The translations under genes and the position numbers were made by a program. DNA of 64,000 nt, taken from NCBI RefSeq assembly GCF_002959895.1, contig NZ_PPDD01000014.1, positions 1 to 64,000 on the forward strand. The letters run 5' to 3'. Origin of the DNA: Veillonella infantium. Lineage in GTDB: Bacteria; Bacillota; Negativicutes; Veillonellales; Veillonellaceae. The notes beneath the pieces are model-generated. The model saw nothing but the letters and a program-made list of their open reading frames with translations, was not told the DNA's origin and ran no database searches. This document shows, one piece after another, positions 34,972 to 45,906 of this stretch; positions within the stretch are counted from its first letter, which is position 1, and each line of letters starts with the position of its first letter.

Positions 34972-35739
34972 ATGTTATTAGTAATTGATGTGGGGAACAC
35001 CAATATTGTTCTCGGTGTATACGACAAGACGGAGCTTGTAGGTCACTGGCGTATTTCCACGGATCGCGTGCGGACCACCGATGAATATGGCATGTTGATG
35101 ATGAACCTATTCTTCCATGACCGTAAGGTTGATGTGAAGGATATTAAAGATATCATCATTTCCTCAGTTGTGCCACCATTGATGCCTACATTAGAGCGCG
35201 TTTGTTTACGTTATTTCAATGTAAATCCTCTTATTGTTGGGCCTGGCACTAAGACTGGTATCGCCATTAAGTATGATAATCCTCGTGAAGTAGGTGCTGA
35301 CCGTATCGTAAATGCTGTAGCAGCACATGAGCGTTATAAAGGTGATTTAATCATTATCGACTTTGGTACGGCTACTACCTATTGTGCTGTTAAAGGTAAT
35401 GGCGATTATATGGGTGGTGTTATCTCACCAGGTGTTACCATTTCTGCAGAGGCTCTATTCCAACGGGCTGCTAAATTACCACGTATTGATGTAAGAGATC
35501 CAGGTCAAGTCATTTGCCGGAATACCGTATCCTCTATGCAGGCTGGTATGTTCTATGGTTATGTAGGTCAAGTGGAAGGCCTTGTATCTCGTATGAAAGC
35601 TGAAATGGGTGATAATGTAACTGTCGTAGCTACAGGCGGTTTAGCACAACTCATTAGCAGTGCTACGGACTGCATTGACCATGTAGAACCTATGCTTACA
35701 TTAGAAGGTTTACGCCTTATTTACGAAAGAAATAAATAA
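34972..35739 (+). CDS. coaX: Type III pantothenate kinase
   Basis: A 255-residue kinase for the first step of coenzyme A synthesis. The phosphate loop is [11 protein letters not shown] at the start, followed by [19 protein letters not shown] and the late [14 protein letters not shown] precedes the ATG. Co-transcribed with birA, and followed by a terminator. Confidence 0.96.
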   Translation: MLLVIDVGNTNIVLGVYDKTELVGHWRISTDRVRTTDEYGMLMMNLFFHDRKVDVKDIKDIIISSVVPPLMPTLERVCLRYFNVNPLIVGPGTKTGIAIKYDNPREVGADRIVNAVAAHERYKGDLIIIDFGTATTYCAVKGNGDYMGGVISPGVTISAEALFQRAAKLPRIDVRDPGQVICRNTVSSMQAGMFYGYVGQVEGLVSRMKAEMGDNVTVVATGGLAQLISSATDCIDHVEPMLTLEGLRLIYERNK

Positions 35740-35786
35740 TGCTACTATAATATAGTTACGAATATGTAACAAAGTAGTGTACATTC

Positions 35787-35814
35787 GGGTACAGCTTATG
35801 CTGTACCCTTTTTA
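35787..35814 (+). terminator. Terminator after coaX
   Basis: Perfect stem GGGTACAGC/GCTGTACCC with a TTAT loop is followed by TTTTTATT. It ends just before the dusB ribosome site, so dusB may depend on read-through or an unseen promoter. Confidence 0.9.
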
Positions 35815-35827
35815 TTAGGGGATATAT

Positions 35828-36814
35828 ATGAATAATAAACAATGGCAAATTGGAGCTGTCAAAATTGACGGACAAGCCATATTAGCGCCAATGGCAGGGG
35901 TCAGCGATATTGCTTATCGCTTACTTGCTAAAGAGCATGGGGCCGCCTTGGTTTGCACCGAAATGGTCAGCGCCATGGGCATTAAATATAAAAATGAACG
36001 CACCCATGAATTGTTGCGTATTGAAGAGGTAGAACGGCCTGTTTCTATGCAAATCTTTGGTTCTAATCCAGAGGCTATTGCCATTGGTGCAAAGGTTGTA
36101 GCTGATGCAGGTGCCGATATTGTAGACATCAATATGGGCTGTCCTGTTAAAAAAGTTGTTTCCTCCGGTGATGGCTCTGCACTTATGAAGAATCCTGACT
36201 TAGCCGCGCGCGTAGCAGAGGCTGCGGTTAAGGCTGTGGATGTGCCTGTAACCGTGAAAATGCGCATCGGTTGGGATAGTGATTCCATCAATGTTGTGGA
36301 CTTTGCTAAACGCATCGAATCTACAGGTGTGGCGGCTATTGCAGTACATGGCCGTACTAAGGAGCAAATGTACAGTGGACATGCTGATTGGTCTTATATT
36401 AAGGCTGTAAAAGAAGCCGTGGCTGTACCCGTTATGGGCAATGGGGATATAGTGGAACCAGAGGATGCAAAGTGCATGCTCGATGAAACAGGATGTGATG
36501 CGGTGATGGTAGGCCGTGGTGCACAGGGAAATCCATGGATCTTTAATCGTATTCATCACTATTTAGCGACTGGTGAAGTATTGGCGGCGCCGAGCGATAT
36601 TGAACGTCTCGACATGTTGTTAAAGCATTTTGATCTCTTATGTCAATATAAGGGTGAAAGTATGGCCGTTAAGGAAATACGAACTCATGCAGGCTGGTAT
36701 ATGAAGGGCCTCCCTGAATCAGCATACTGGCGCAATCGTGTGAATACAATTCATACTGTAACAAGCTTTCACAATGAGCTAGAATCATACCGTAAAATAT
36801 TGTCTGAAATGTAG
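35828..36814 (+). CDS. dusB: tRNA-dihydrouridine synthase B
   Basis: A 328-residue flavoenzyme that reduces uridine in tRNA. The FMN barrel shows APMAGVSD, the catalytic Cys in NMGCPVKKV, VKMRIGWD, VHGRTKEQMYSG and GNGDI. The start follows TTAGGGG. DusB upstream of greA and lysS is a conserved Firmicutes order. Confidence 0.95.
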   Translation: MNNKQWQIGAVKIDGQAILAPMAGVSDIAYRLLAKEHGAALVCTEMVSAMGIKYKNERTHELLRIEEVERPVSMQIFGSNPEAIAIGAKVVADAGADIVDINMGCPVKKVVSSGDGSALMKNPDLAARVAEAAVKAVDVPVTVKMRIGWDSDSINVVDFAKRIESTGVAAIAVHGRTKEQMYSGHADWSYIKAVKEAVAVPVMGNGDIVEPEDAKCMLDETGCDAVMVGRGAQGNPWIFNRIHHYLATGEVLAAPSDIERLDMLLKHFDLLCQYKGESMAVKEIRTHAGWYMKGLPESAYWRNRVNTIHTVTSFHNELESYRKILSEM

Positions 36815-36819
36815 TCAGA

Positions 36820-36848
36820 TTGACAAATGTACAGTATTTTTATATAAT
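36820..36848 (+). promoter_or_regulatory. Consensus promoter of greA-lysS
   Basis: TTGACA (36820-36825) and TATAAT (36843-36848) match the sigma-70 consensus exactly with a 17-base spacer. It starts 6 bases after the dusB stop and gives a leader of about 85 bases before greA. Confidence 0.9.
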
Positions 36849-36875
36849 GGTTGAGATAATTTAGAAATAAAAGAT

Positions 36876-36905
36876 AAGGTGTCATCTTATTATGGCACTT
36901 TTTTC
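36876..36905 (+). terminator. Intrinsic terminator in the greA leader
   Basis: Stem GTGTCAT/ATGGCAC (one wobble) with a CTTATT loop is followed by TTTTTT. It lies after the greA promoter and before the greA ribosome site, so it can terminate dusB read-through and also attenuate greA, leaving a short leader RNA. Confidence 0.72.
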
Positions 36906-36940
36906 TTATTTAATTTATATGTAGAAAGAGTGGGGTACCC

Positions 36941-37414
36941 ATGGCAGACGTAAAAGAAACATTACTTACCGCCGACGGTTTAAAGAAATTAGAAGAAGAA
37001 TTAACGTATTATAAATCTGTACGTCGTATTGAAGTGTCTGAACGTATTAAGACTGCTATTGAATATGGCGATATTAGTGAAAACTCTGAATATGATGATG
37101 CAAAAAATGAACAAGCTTTCATCGAAGGTCATATTGTAGAGCTTGAAAATAAAATTAACACTGCGAAAATCATCGACGAATCCGTAAAAGGTGATGTTGT
37201 ATCCGTAGGTAGTAAAGTAACGGTACTAGATACAATGTACAATGATGAATTAGAATATGTTATCGTTGGTTCCTCTGAAGCGGATCCATTCAACAATCGT
37301 ATCTCTAACGAATCTCCTGTAGGTAAAGCTATTTTGGGCAAACGTAAAGGTGATGAAGTAGAAGTTTCCACACCAGATGGTCCTGTTACATTCAAAGTGT
37401 TAGCAATCCAATAA
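36941..37414 (+). CDS. greA: Transcription elongation factor GreA
   Basis: A 157-residue factor that rescues backtracked RNA polymerase. The N-terminal coiled coil with acidic tip ([16 protein letters not shown]) and the C-terminal FKBP-like domain ([20 protein letters not shown]) are complete. GTGGGG precedes the ATG. lysS follows after 29 bases in the same transcript. Expression may be limited by the leader terminator upstream. Confidence 0.97.
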   Translation: MADVKETLLTADGLKKLEEELTYYKSVRRIEVSERIKTAIEYGDISENSEYDDAKNEQAFIEGHIVELENKINTAKIIDESVKGDVVSVGSKVTVLDTMYNDELEYVIVGSSEADPFNNRISNESPVGKAILGKRKGDEVEVSTPDGPVTFKVLAIQ

Positions 37415-37443
37415 TTTACATTTACTGACGAAGAGGCGATAAC

Positions 37444-38967
37444 ATGAGTGAAGAAATTAAAAATGTACAAGAAGAGCTGAATGAGCAAATGCAAATTCGC
37501 CGCGATAAATTGGCTGAATACGAAGCGGATGGCATCTATCCATTTGGTCAACGTTTTGTTGTAAAAGATAATGCAAAAGAAATTAAAGATGACTTCTTCT
37601 TGAAATATGATGGTCAACCTGTAGTTATTGCAGGGCGTTTGATGACAATCCGTTCCCATGGTAAAACAGCATTTGCCAATATTCGTGATAAATCTGGGGA
37701 TATTCAAGTATATTTCCGTAAAGATGTATTGGGCGAAGATGCTTATAAATACGTAAAAATGCTTGATATCGGTGATATCATCGGTGTAGAAGGTCATGTA
37801 TTTAAAACTCATACAGGTGAAGTTACAATTAAAGTTAACAAATTAACTTTGTTATCTAAATCTTTACGTCCATTGCCAGAAAAATGGCATGGTTTAAAGG
37901 ATACAGAACTTCGTTACCGTCAACGTTATGTTGATTTGATTGTAAATCCTGAAGTGCGTGATACATTTGTAAAACGTTCCCAAATCGTTGCTAAAATTCG
38001 CGAATACATGATGCGTGATGGTTTCATGGAAGTAGAAACACCAATGATGCATGCTATTCCTGGTGGTGCTGCAGCTCGTCCATTCATCACTCACCACAAT
38101 GCGCTTGATATCGATATTTACATGCGTATTGCACCAGAATTATACCTTAAACGCTTGATCGTTGGTGGTATGGACCGCGTATTCGAAATGAACCGTTGCT
38201 TCCGTAACGAAGGTATCGACAACCGTCATAATCCAGAATTCACTACTATCGAATCTTACCAAGCTTATGGCGATGTTGAGGATGCTATTCGCTTAACAGA
38301 AAATCTTGTGTCCTACTGTGCTCAAGAGGTTCTAGGTACACAAGAAATCACATACCAAGGTACAGAAATCAATTTGACTCCACCTTGGAATCGTATCACA
38401 ATGGCTGAAGGTGTAAAAAAATACACTGGTGAAGACTTTGATGCAGTTACTACTGTAGAAGAAGCTCGTGCTATTGCAGATCGTTTAAATGTAGAATATA
38501 CAGAAAATGATGGTATTGGTAAAATCTTAAATCTTTGCTTCGAAGATTATGTAGAAGAAAACTTGATTCAACCAACTATCGTATATGGTCATCCAAAAGA
38601 AATTTCTCCACTTGCGAAAGCAAGTCGTGAAAATCCATTGGCTACAGAACGTTTTGAAGCGTTCATTTATGGCCGTGAATTGGCAAATGGCTTCTCCGAG
38701 TTAAATGACCCAATCGACCAAAAACAACGTTTCTTGGATCAATTGAAAGAACGCGAAGCTGGCGATGATGAAGCTCACCGTATGGATGAAGACTTCGTTA
38801 CAGCTCTTGAATACGGTTTACCTCCAACAGCAGGTTTAGGTGTTGGTATTGACCGTCTCGTTATGTTCTTAACAGACTCTGCATCCATCCGCGATGTATT
38901 GTTGTTCCCATTGATGAAACCAGAAGCTCCTAAGCATATTGAAGCTGAAGAAGAAGCGGCTGAATAA
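37444..38967 (+). CDS. lysS: Lysyl-tRNA synthetase, class II
   Basis: A 507-residue class II synthetase. The OB-fold anticodon domain (about 55-160) precedes the catalytic core with motif 2 [15 protein letters not shown] and motif 3 [17 protein letters not shown] precedes the ATG. No T-box leader is present. A short acidic tail ends the protein, followed by a terminator. Confidence 0.97.
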   Translation: MSEEIKNVQEELNEQMQIRRDKLAEYEADGIYPFGQRFVVKDNAKEIKDDFFLKYDGQPVVIAGRLMTIRSHGKTAFANIRDKSGDIQVYFRKDVLGEDAYKYVKMLDIGDIIGVEGHVFKTHTGEVTIKVNKLTLLSKSLRPLPEKWHGLKDTELRYRQRYVDLIVNPEVRDTFVKRSQIVAKIREYMMRDGFMEVETPMMHAIPGGAAARPFITHHNALDIDIYMRIAPELYLKRLIVGGMDRVFEMNRCFRNEGIDNRHNPEFTTIESYQAYGDVEDAIRLTENLVSYCAQEVLGTQEITYQGTEINLTPPWNRITMAEGVKKYTGEDFDAVTTVEEARAIADRLNVEYTENDGIGKILNLCFEDYVEENLIQPTIVYGHPKEISPLAKASRENPLATERFEAFIYGRELANGFSELNDPIDQKQRFLDQLKEREAGDDEAHRMDEDFVTALEYGLPPTAGLGVGIDRLVMFLTDSASIRDVLLFPLMKPEAPKHIEAEEEAAE

Positions 38968-38976
38968 TCTAAAACC

Positions 38977-39012
38977 AAAAGGCTCTCTATTCTTTGAGTA
39001 GAGAGCCTTTTT
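38977..39012 (+). terminator. Terminator after lysS
   Basis: Stem GGCTCTCTA/TAGAGAGCC with A-rich left flank and TTTTTATT tail lies 13 bases after the lysS stop codon. Confidence 0.92.
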
Positions 39013-39135
39013 ATTCGTTATATGATATGAATATTATGTTTTATGATTATTGTATTCTATGAATATTATATTTATTCTATATATGGTGTTGTAGTATATG
39101 TTGACTATGATATTTAGTTACGAAAGGAGAAGACT

Positions 39136-41304
39136 GTGAAACATTTAAAGGTTGCTTTATCTGATTCCGTGCAATCCAAAATTAAATCCATAGCAGGACG
39201 CACATGTGTTGGCGTTTTTGAAACAGATTTTACAGATGTAGGTGCCGTTGTTATCGACGATGGTGAGCTAGATCTTGTGAATAATAATCAAATTAGCTCC
39301 TTTGGTATACCTGTTATTGTCTTAAGACTTGATGCATCTAAAGATATATCTCTTTACGGAAATCGTATCACGTCCATTATAGAGCTCTTATCTATGAGTA
39401 TCGACGACTGTACATCAGAGATAGAGAACGTTGTAGCAAACTATGAAGCATCTATTTTACCACCATTTTTCAGGGCCTTGTCTGATTATGTAGGGGATGA
39501 AAATTCACAGTTTGACTGTCCAGGTCATCAAGGGGGCCAATTCTTCTATAAACATCCTACAGGTCGTGCCTTTTACAATTTCTTTGGAGAGAATATATTT
39601 AGAGCTGACCTTTGCAATGCAGATGTAAAATTAGGGGATCTCTTAATTCATGAAGGCTATGCGTATGATGCTCAAGCACATGCAGCTAAGGTCTACAATG
39701 CGGATAAAACCTATTTTGTATTGAATGGTACATCTTCTGCGAATAAGGTAGTGCTTAATGCTCTTTTAACACCAGGGGATATTATTTTATATGATCGTAA
39801 TAATCATAAATCTATCTGCCATGGTGGACTCGTTATGTCTGGTGCTACGCCTATATATCTTGAAACAGCACGTAATCCTTTTGGCTCCATTGGCGGTATT
39901 TTAGATCATTGCTTTGATGAAAGTTATATACGTCAAATAGTGGCAGAAAAATCACCTGAAAAAGCAAATGCAAAACGTCCCATTCGATTAGCAGTTATTC
40001 AACTAGGAACCTATGATGGTACGATTTATAATGCACGGCAAGTAGTAGATAAAATAGGACATCTTTGCGACTATATTTTCTTTGATTCTGCTTGGGTTGG
40101 GTATGAACAGTTTATTCCTATGATGAAAGACTGCAGTCCATTGTTGCTAGAATTGGGCCCAAATGACCCTGGTATTTTAGTTACTCAATCAGTACATAAG
40201 CAACAAGCTGGCTTTTCACAAACATCCCAAATTCATAAAAAAGACAGTCATATAAAAGGACAAGAACGCTATGTGGATCATAAACGTTTTAATAACTCTT
40301 TTATGATGCATGCATCTACATCTCCGTTTTATCCATTGTTTGCATCGCTTGATGTTAATGCGAAAATTCATGAAGGCGAGTTGGGACAAACATTATGGCG
40401 CGAATGTGTTGAGGTAGCTATTGATGCGCGTAAAGCCGTATTGAAACAATGTAAATATTTACGCCCCTTAGTACCTCCAATTGTTCATGGTAAGCCATGG
40501 GAAGAGGGAAATACCCATGAGATGGCTTGTGATGTAAAATATTTTGCTTTTGAGCCAGAAGCCAAGTGGCATTCTTTTAACGGCTATGGTGAAGGACAGT
40601 ATTTCATTGATCCATGTAAATTTCAACTGATTACACCAGGAATCAATGTGGGAACTGGAGAATATGAAGAATTTGGTATCCCTGCGAATATTCTTGCTAA
40701 TTATTTACGAGAAAATCGAATTATTCCTGAAAAATGTGATTTAAATACAATCTTATTCCTCATGACACCAGCAGAATCTAAGCAGAAGATGGATGCGCTG
40801 GTGGCGGAACTCGTTCGGTTTGAAGAACTCATAGATCGCGATGTACCGATGGAAGAGGTATTGCCATCGATTTACTATAGTTATATAGACAAATATAAAG
40901 GCTATCACATTCGTCAGTTATGCCAAGAAATGCATGACTTTTATAAGTCTAGAAATGTAAGCCTTCTGCAACAGCGATTATTCTTGGGTGAATACTTCCC
41001 TGACTATGTAATGAATCCACAAGAAGCTAACTTTGAGTTTCAACGTAACAAAGGAGAATTAGTTCCTTTATGTGAGGCAAAAGGGCGTATTGCTCTTGAA
41101 GGGGCTCTTCCGTATCCGCCAGGTGTAATATGTGTTCAGCCAGGGGAGCGTTGGTCCAAGACTGCGTGTGACTATTTCTTAGCCTTAGAAGAAGGCATTA
41201 ATCAACTGCCTGGTTTTGCGCCGGAAATACAAGGTGTATACATTACTGAACAATCAAATGGATATAAACAAGCCTATGGCTATGTATTGAAAAAAGAATA
41301 TTAA
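39136..41304 (+). CDS. Ornithine decarboxylase (Orn/Lys/Arg decarboxylase family)
   Basis: A 722-residue PLP enzyme of the large prokaryotic type (SpeC/SpeF-like), making putrescine from ornithine. The PLP lysine is Lys355 in SVHKQQAGFSQTSQIHKKDS, and ASTSPFYPLFASLDVNAKIH is typical of ornithine rather than lysine or arginine enzymes. A wing domain (about 1-110) and C-terminal domain are present. The start is GTG, 6 bases after AAAGGAG. In this group polyamines are attached to peptidoglycan, so it may serve envelope anchoring. Lysine as second substrate is possible. Confidence 0.9.
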   Translation: MKHLKVALSDSVQSKIKSIAGRTCVGVFETDFTDVGAVVIDDGELDLVNNNQISSFGIPVIVLRLDASKDISLYGNRITSIIELLSMSIDDCTSEIENVVANYEASILPPFFRALSDYVGDENSQFDCPGHQGGQFFYKHPTGRAFYNFFGENIFRADLCNADVKLGDLLIHEGYAYDAQAHAAKVYNADKTYFVLNGTSSANKVVLNALLTPGDIILYDRNNHKSICHGGLVMSGATPIYLETARNPFGSIGGILDHCFDESYIRQIVAEKSPEKANAKRPIRLAVIQLGTYDGTIYNARQVVDKIGHLCDYIFFDSAWVGYEQFIPMMKDCSPLLLELGPNDPGILVTQSVHKQQAGFSQTSQIHKKDSHIKGQERYVDHKRFNNSFMMHASTSPFYPLFASLDVNAKIHEGELGQTLWRECVEVAIDARKAVLKQCKYLRPLVPPIVHGKPWEEGNTHEMACDVKYFAFEPEAKWHSFNGYGEGQYFIDPCKFQLITPGINVGTGEYEEFGIPANILANYLRENRIIPEKCDLNTILFLMTPAESKQKMDALVAELVRFEELIDRDVPMEEVLPSIYYSYIDKYKGYHIRQLCQEMHDFYKSRNVSLLQQRLFLGEYFPDYVMNPQEANFEFQRNKGELVPLCEAKGRIALEGALPYPPGVICVQPGERWSKTACDYFLALEEGINQLPGFAPEIQGVYITEQSNGYKQAYGYVLKKEY

Positions 41305-41366
41305 AGAAAATCTAGCGTGTTATTCGAGCATAGTGTTTTAGGGCTCTCATCACGCGAGGAGGTTAT

Positions 41367-42650
41367 ATGAATTCGACACTTATTTTAAAAGGAAATATAT
41401 TATATACACCGCGGCCTTCAGAATTTATATCTATTCCACATGGCTATATCATCGCCGTAGATGGCGTGGTCGTATATTGTGGTGAAAGTATTCCACCAGC
41501 CTATGCAGATTGCGAGGTTACTGATTATGGTGATAATCTCATCATTCCAGGCTTTGTAGACACACATGCTCATGCTCCGCAGTATTGTAATCGTGGTCTT
41601 GGCATGGACAAAGAATTGCTGCCGTGGTTAGAAACCTATACATTTCCTGAAGAGGCAAAGTTTAGTGATTCAGATTATGCACGGTTAGTATATGGCGCCT
41701 TTGTGCAGGATTTATGGCGCAATGGGACTACTAGAAGTATACTATTTGGTACCATCCATAAAGAAAGCACATTAGTATTGATGGAGCTTTTACAAAAAGC
41801 AGGACTATCAGCCTATGTAGGTAAGGTAAATATGGACCGTAATAGTCCAGAATTCTTGATTGAGAAAACAGAACAGTCCTTGATTGATACAAAAGAATGG
41901 CTGGATGCATCATCGCAGTTTGGTCCATTGGTTAAACCAATTATTACACCTAGATTTGTACCATCTTGTACAAGTGAATTAATGAGTGGACTAGGGAAAT
42001 TAGCAGAAAAATATAATGTACCAATTCAATCTCACTTGTCCGAAAATCATGGTGAAATTGATTGGGTTGCATCATTACATCCAGAGTCACCAAATTATAC
42101 AGATGTGTACTATGAACACCGCTTAATGGGACAGGTACCGACAGTGATGGCTCATTGCATTCATTTAAGCGATGTAGAAATGGATCGTATGTCAGAAACT
42201 CAAACTATGGTATCGCATTGTCCATATTCCAATGTAAACCTATCAAGTGGTATTGCACCGATTCGTAAGCTAATGAAACGGAATATACCGATTGGTTTGG
42301 GCTCCGATATCTCTGGTGGTCATATTGTATCGATGGCGAAGGTTCTTACGGAAGCCATTGGATTATCAAAAATGAAATGGGTAGAAGTTGATCAAACATA
42401 TGCGCCCCTTGCATTAAGTGAAGCTTTCTATATGGCTACAAAGGGCGGCGGCAAGTTCTTTGGTAAGGTTGGTAGCTTTGAAAAAGGTTGTGAACTAGAT
42501 GCCCTTGTCATTAACGATACATCACTATTTGATCCTAATGAACGTACCTTAGAAGAACGATTAGAGCGTTGGTTATATGTTGGTGATGACCGCCATATTG
42601 TTGAGCGCTATGTAGCGGGACAGGTATTATCGAATCCTCAAGGTTTTTAA
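41367..42650 (+). CDS. guaD: Guanine deaminase
   Basis: A 427-residue amidohydrolase that converts guanine to xanthine. Metal ligands lie in PGFVDTHAHAPQ, the His of IQSHLSEN, VMAHCIHLS and GLGSDISGG. The early RGLGMDKELLPWLETYTFPEE is typical of guanine deaminase. AGGAGG precedes the ATG. It follows the decarboxylase after 62 bases and may share its transcript; hpt elsewhere in the window also acts in purine salvage. Confidence 0.93.
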   Translation: MNSTLILKGNILYTPRPSEFISIPHGYIIAVDGVVVYCGESIPPAYADCEVTDYGDNLIIPGFVDTHAHAPQYCNRGLGMDKELLPWLETYTFPEEAKFSDSDYARLVYGAFVQDLWRNGTTRSILFGTIHKESTLVLMELLQKAGLSAYVGKVNMDRNSPEFLIEKTEQSLIDTKEWLDASSQFGPLVKPIITPRFVPSCTSELMSGLGKLAEKYNVPIQSHLSENHGEIDWVASLHPESPNYTDVYYEHRLMGQVPTVMAHCIHLSDVEMDRMSETQTMVSHCPYSNVNLSSGIAPIRKLMKRNIPIGLGSDISGGHIVSMAKVLTEAIGLSKMKWVEVDQTYAPLALSEAFYMATKGGGKFFGKVGSFEKGCELDALVINDTSLFDPNERTLEERLERWLYVGDDRHIVERYVAGQVLSNPQGF

Positions 42651-42711
42651 GGTTAATAGTTAACCTGTATTAAAGCTGGCAATAAAAAAAGAATTTACAT
42701 AGTATCCATAG

Positions 42712-42747
42712 CAGGTAGTTTGTATATAAGGCAAACTACCTGTTTTG
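42712..42747 (+). terminator. Terminator after guaD
   Basis: Perfect 10-bp stem CAGGTAGTTT/AAACTACCTG is followed by TTTTG. It lies about 60 bases after the guaD stop. Confidence 0.82.
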
Positions 42748-42823
42748 ATTTGGCCTCGTGTTGCGCATCAATACCCTTGGTGTATAATAAAATAATGTAT
42801 AAATTAAGAAAGTGGGGTACTTG

Positions 42824-43777
42824 ATGGATATATTAGGGGCAAGGCGCTCTATAGAGCAGAAGTTACTTATGCAATCCGTTGGCCTGATGGCTCTAGTAGC
42901 GGTAAGCGGTACTATAATGGGGATTGTGACGGGTTCTAGTGCGGTCTTATTAGATGGTGTATTTTCCTTTGTCGATGTTGTTATTAAAATCATGATGTTA
43001 ATGACCGCCAAATTAATAGCGCGTGAAACGAGTAAGCGCTTTCAGTTTGGGTATTGGCAGTTTGAACCTTTAGTGTTGGCCGTAGAAGGATTTTTTATAT
43101 TACTAATTGTAATTTATGCCTTATCTAGTGGTATTACAGATCTTATATCGGGTGGTCGTCATGTAGATTTTGGACCCGCTATTTACTATGCTATCTTCTT
43201 TACAGTGGCGGACACAATATATTACTTATATGTGCGTCGCATTAATAAGAGTCTACAGTCCAACTTAATCAAATTTGATAATGTAAGTTGGTATGTAGAT
43301 GCTTTGTTAGAAGCAGCTATCTTAATCAGTTTCGTCGTAGCTATCATGTTAGAAGGAACTGAATATGCTGATTGGGCATCTTATATTGACCCGATAGTTC
43401 TCGTTGTATTAGCGGTGCAAATGATACCGTCTGCGTTCCGCATTATCATCCCATCTGTAAAACAAGTGTTGGGGTGGGCACCAACTTCATTACATAATGA
43501 AGTGCAGGAAATTATGGATCGTTTTATGGAAAAGTACAATTTCAAGGATTATGTTTCTAGCGTACAAGTATATGGCAACACTCGAATTATTGAGATTGAT
43601 ATTTTAGTTCGCAAGAATTTTCCCTATCAAACGATTGCTGAAATCGATGCGATTCGCAATGAAATTGACCAAGAAATCGGAGGAAACCCTTCGGAAAAAT
43701 GGGTTACCATTTCTTTCACCGGCACCCGAAAATGGATGGCAAAAGATTATTTACTAGAGGAAGATGATGATGAATAG
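42824..43777 (+). CDS. Cation diffusion facilitator family transporter
   Basis: A 317-residue inner-membrane metal/proton antiporter of the CDF family. Six membrane segments are visible; metal-site Asp residues lie in LLDGVFSFVD and in WYVDALLEA. The C-terminal cytoplasmic ferredoxin-like domain (about 215-300) is present, with an acidic tail. The ATG after GTGGGG was chosen over an in-frame GTG that lies within that ribosome site. The metal (zinc, iron, manganese or other) cannot be named. Confidence 0.9.
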   Translation: MDILGARRSIEQKLLMQSVGLMALVAVSGTIMGIVTGSSAVLLDGVFSFVDVVIKIMMLMTAKLIARETSKRFQFGYWQFEPLVLAVEGFFILLIVIYALSSGITDLISGGRHVDFGPAIYYAIFFTVADTIYYLYVRRINKSLQSNLIKFDNVSWYVDALLEAAILISFVVAIMLEGTEYADWASYIDPIVLVVLAVQMIPSAFRIIIPSVKQVLGWAPTSLHNEVQEIMDRFMEKYNFKDYVSSVQVYGNTRIIEIDILVRKNFPYQTIAEIDAIRNEIDQEIGGNPSEKWVTISFTGTRKWMAKDYLLEEDDDE

Positions 43778-43901
43778 TATAAAAATTAACGACAAAACTA
43801 GTAGATATCTTATAATTTAATGATAAATACACCAATATATGGTATACTTAAACGTATTGAATATATTGTTCGTAGCATAGTTGGAAGATGAGGTTCATAG
43901 T

Positions 43902-45182
43902 ATGTTAGACTTGAAATTTGTCCGTGAAAATATTGATTTAGTGCAACAAAACTTAGATAATCGTCACACAAAAGGCGATTTGGAAACCTTTGTATCCGCT
44001 TATGATGAACGCCGTCAGTTGATTGGTAAAGTTGAGGAGTTAAAAGCTCTTCGCAACTCTGTAACTGAAGAAATTAGCCAATTAAAACGCAATAAAGAAA
44101 ATGCGGATGATAAAATCGCAGAAATGAAAAAAGTAGGCGATGATATTGCTGAGCTTGATAATCGTATTCGCGATGTAGAAGCAAAATTACGTGATGCGGC
44201 ATTGATGTTGCCAAACATGTGTGATGCATCTGTTCCTGTTGGTGCTGATGAAGATGAAAATGTAGAACAACGCAAATGGTGCGAACCACGTCAATTCGAC
44301 TTTGATGTACAAGCTCATTGGGATTTAGGTGAAAATCTCGATATTCTTGATTTCAATCGCGCTGGTAAAATGAGCGGTGCTCGTTTCACTGTATATAAAG
44401 GTTTGGGTGCTCGTTTAGAACGTGCTCTCATTAATTTCATGGTTGATCTTCATGTAGATAAACAAGGCTACACTGAAATGATGACTCCATACATGGTAAC
44501 TCGCGAAACTTTGACAGGTACTGGTCAATTACCTAAATTTGCTGAAGATATGTACCATGTAGAAGATACTGAATATTTCTTGATTCCTACCGCAGAGGTT
44601 ACATTGACTAACTATCATAGTGGCGAAATTTTGAGTGAAGAGGAATTGCCAAAATATTATACTGCATTTACTGCATGCTTCCGTGCTGAAGCAGGTTCTG
44701 CAGGTCGTGATACTCGTGGTCTTATCCGTCAACATCAATTTAACAAAGTTGAAATGGTTAAATTAGCTAAACCTGAAGATTCTTACAAAGAATTAGAAAC
44801 ATTGACTGATAATGCAGAAGAAGTATTGCGCTTATTGGAGTTGCCATTCCGTGTAATTACACTTTGTACAGGTGATATTGGCTTTGGTTCTGCTAAAACA
44901 TATGATGTAGAGGTATGGATGCCAGCTCAAGGCAAGTATAGAGAGATTTCTTCTTGCTCTAATATGACTGATTTCCAAGCTCGTCGTGCAAACATTAAAT
45001 TCCGTCGTGGTCCTAAAGGTAAACCAGAATTCGTTCATACATTAAATGGCTCTGGTCTTGCTGTAGGTCGTACAGTAGCAGCTATCTTGGAAAACTATCA
45101 ACAAGCTGATGGCTCTGTTGTGATTCCTAAAGTACTTGTACCTTACATGGGCGGCGTAGAAGTAATTAAGGCTGGAAAATAA
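43902..45182 (+). CDS. serS: Seryl-tRNA synthetase
   Basis: A 426-residue class II synthetase. The canonical start [18 protein letters not shown] fixes the ATG, with AGG eight bases upstream; a longer frame would begin at a TTG. The N-terminal coiled-coil arm (about 25-105) and motif 2 and 3 blocks ([31 protein letters not shown]) are intact. No T-box leader was found. The aldolase gene follows after 13 bases. Confidence 0.96.
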   Translation: MLDLKFVRENIDLVQQNLDNRHTKGDLETFVSAYDERRQLIGKVEELKALRNSVTEEISQLKRNKENADDKIAEMKKVGDDIAELDNRIRDVEAKLRDAALMLPNMCDASVPVGADEDENVEQRKWCEPRQFDFDVQAHWDLGENLDILDFNRAGKMSGARFTVYKGLGARLERALINFMVDLHVDKQGYTEMMTPYMVTRETLTGTGQLPKFAEDMYHVEDTEYFLIPTAEVTLTNYHSGEILSEEELPKYYTAFTACFRAEAGSAGRDTRGLIRQHQFNKVEMVKLAKPEDSYKELETLTDNAEEVLRLLELPFRVITLCTGDIGFGSAKTYDVEVWMPAQGKYREISSCSNMTDFQARRANIKFRRGPKGKPEFVHTLNGSGLAVGRTVAAILENYQQADGSVVIPKVLVPYMGGVEVIKAGK

Positions 45183-45195
45183 GAGGGGGCATTCT

Positions 45196-45840
45196 ATGAA
45201 GTTCTTTATTGATACAGCAGAATTTGATGAGATTAAAGAGGCGTATGCTTTTGGTTTTATCGATGGTGTTACTACTAATCCATCCCTTATCGTGAAAGCT
45301 AAACGCGATTTAAAACAAGTTATTTCTGAAATCGCTAATTTGGTAGAGGGCCCTGTGAGTGCAGAGGTTATTGCTTCTGATGCAGAAGGTATGATCGGGG
45401 AAGCTCATGAGCTTGTAAAATTAGGCTCTAATGTAGTTATTAAAGTGCCTATGACTCCAGAAGGTCTTAAAGCTGTTGCAGTTTTAAGCAAAGAAGGCAT
45501 TAAAACTAATGTAACCTTAATCTTCTCTGCCAACCAAGCCTTATTAGCAGCTCGTGCAGGTGCTACCTATGTGAGCCCATTTGTTGGCCGTATTGATGAT
45601 ATCAGTATGGATGGTCTTACATTAATTCAAGATATTGCAGATATATTTGCTATTCATGGTATTGAAACTGAAATTATCGCGGCTAGTGTGAGAACACCAT
45701 TGCATATCATTCAATGTGCAAAAGCTGGTGCTCATATTGCAACTGTGCCATTTAAAGTGCTTATGCAAGCTATGAAACATCCGCTAACAGATGCAGGGCT
45801 TGAAAAGTTTATGGCAGATTGGAAACAAGCTAATCAATAA
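45196..45840 (+). CDS. fsa: Fructose-6-phosphate aldolase / small transaldolase
   Basis: A 214-residue class I aldolase. The Schiff-base lysine is Lys83 in VVIKVPMT; the start [16 protein letters not shown] and GVTTNPSL are typical of the TalC/Fsa group. It may work as transaldolase in the pentose phosphate pathway, which cannot be separated from aldolase activity by sequence alone. AGGGGG precedes the ATG. It lies between serS and glpX in one run of genes. Confidence 0.92.
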   Translation: MKFFIDTAEFDEIKEAYAFGFIDGVTTNPSLIVKAKRDLKQVISEIANLVEGPVSAEVIASDAEGMIGEAHELVKLGSNVVIKVPMTPEGLKAVAVLSKEGIKTNVTLIFSANQALLAARAGATYVSPFVGRIDDISMDGLTLIQDIADIFAIHGIETEIIAASVRTPLHIIQCAKAGAHIATVPFKVLMQAMKHPLTDAGLEKFMADWKQANQ

Positions 45841-45906
45841 GTTAAGTATTCGGCTCGATGTAAGGGTCATATTACAATACACACAGGACTTATAAGGAGG
45901 CCTATT

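Noticed and set aside
37129..37812. Minus-strand reading frame of 227 codons over greA and lysS
   Set aside because: It is antisense to two clear housekeeping genes, has no ribosome site and no recognisable motif. Long antisense frames arise from codon bias.
43778..43901. Possible T-box leader before serS
   Set aside because: No T-box consensus, specifier structure or antiterminator was found; the gap is too short. The same holds for lysS.
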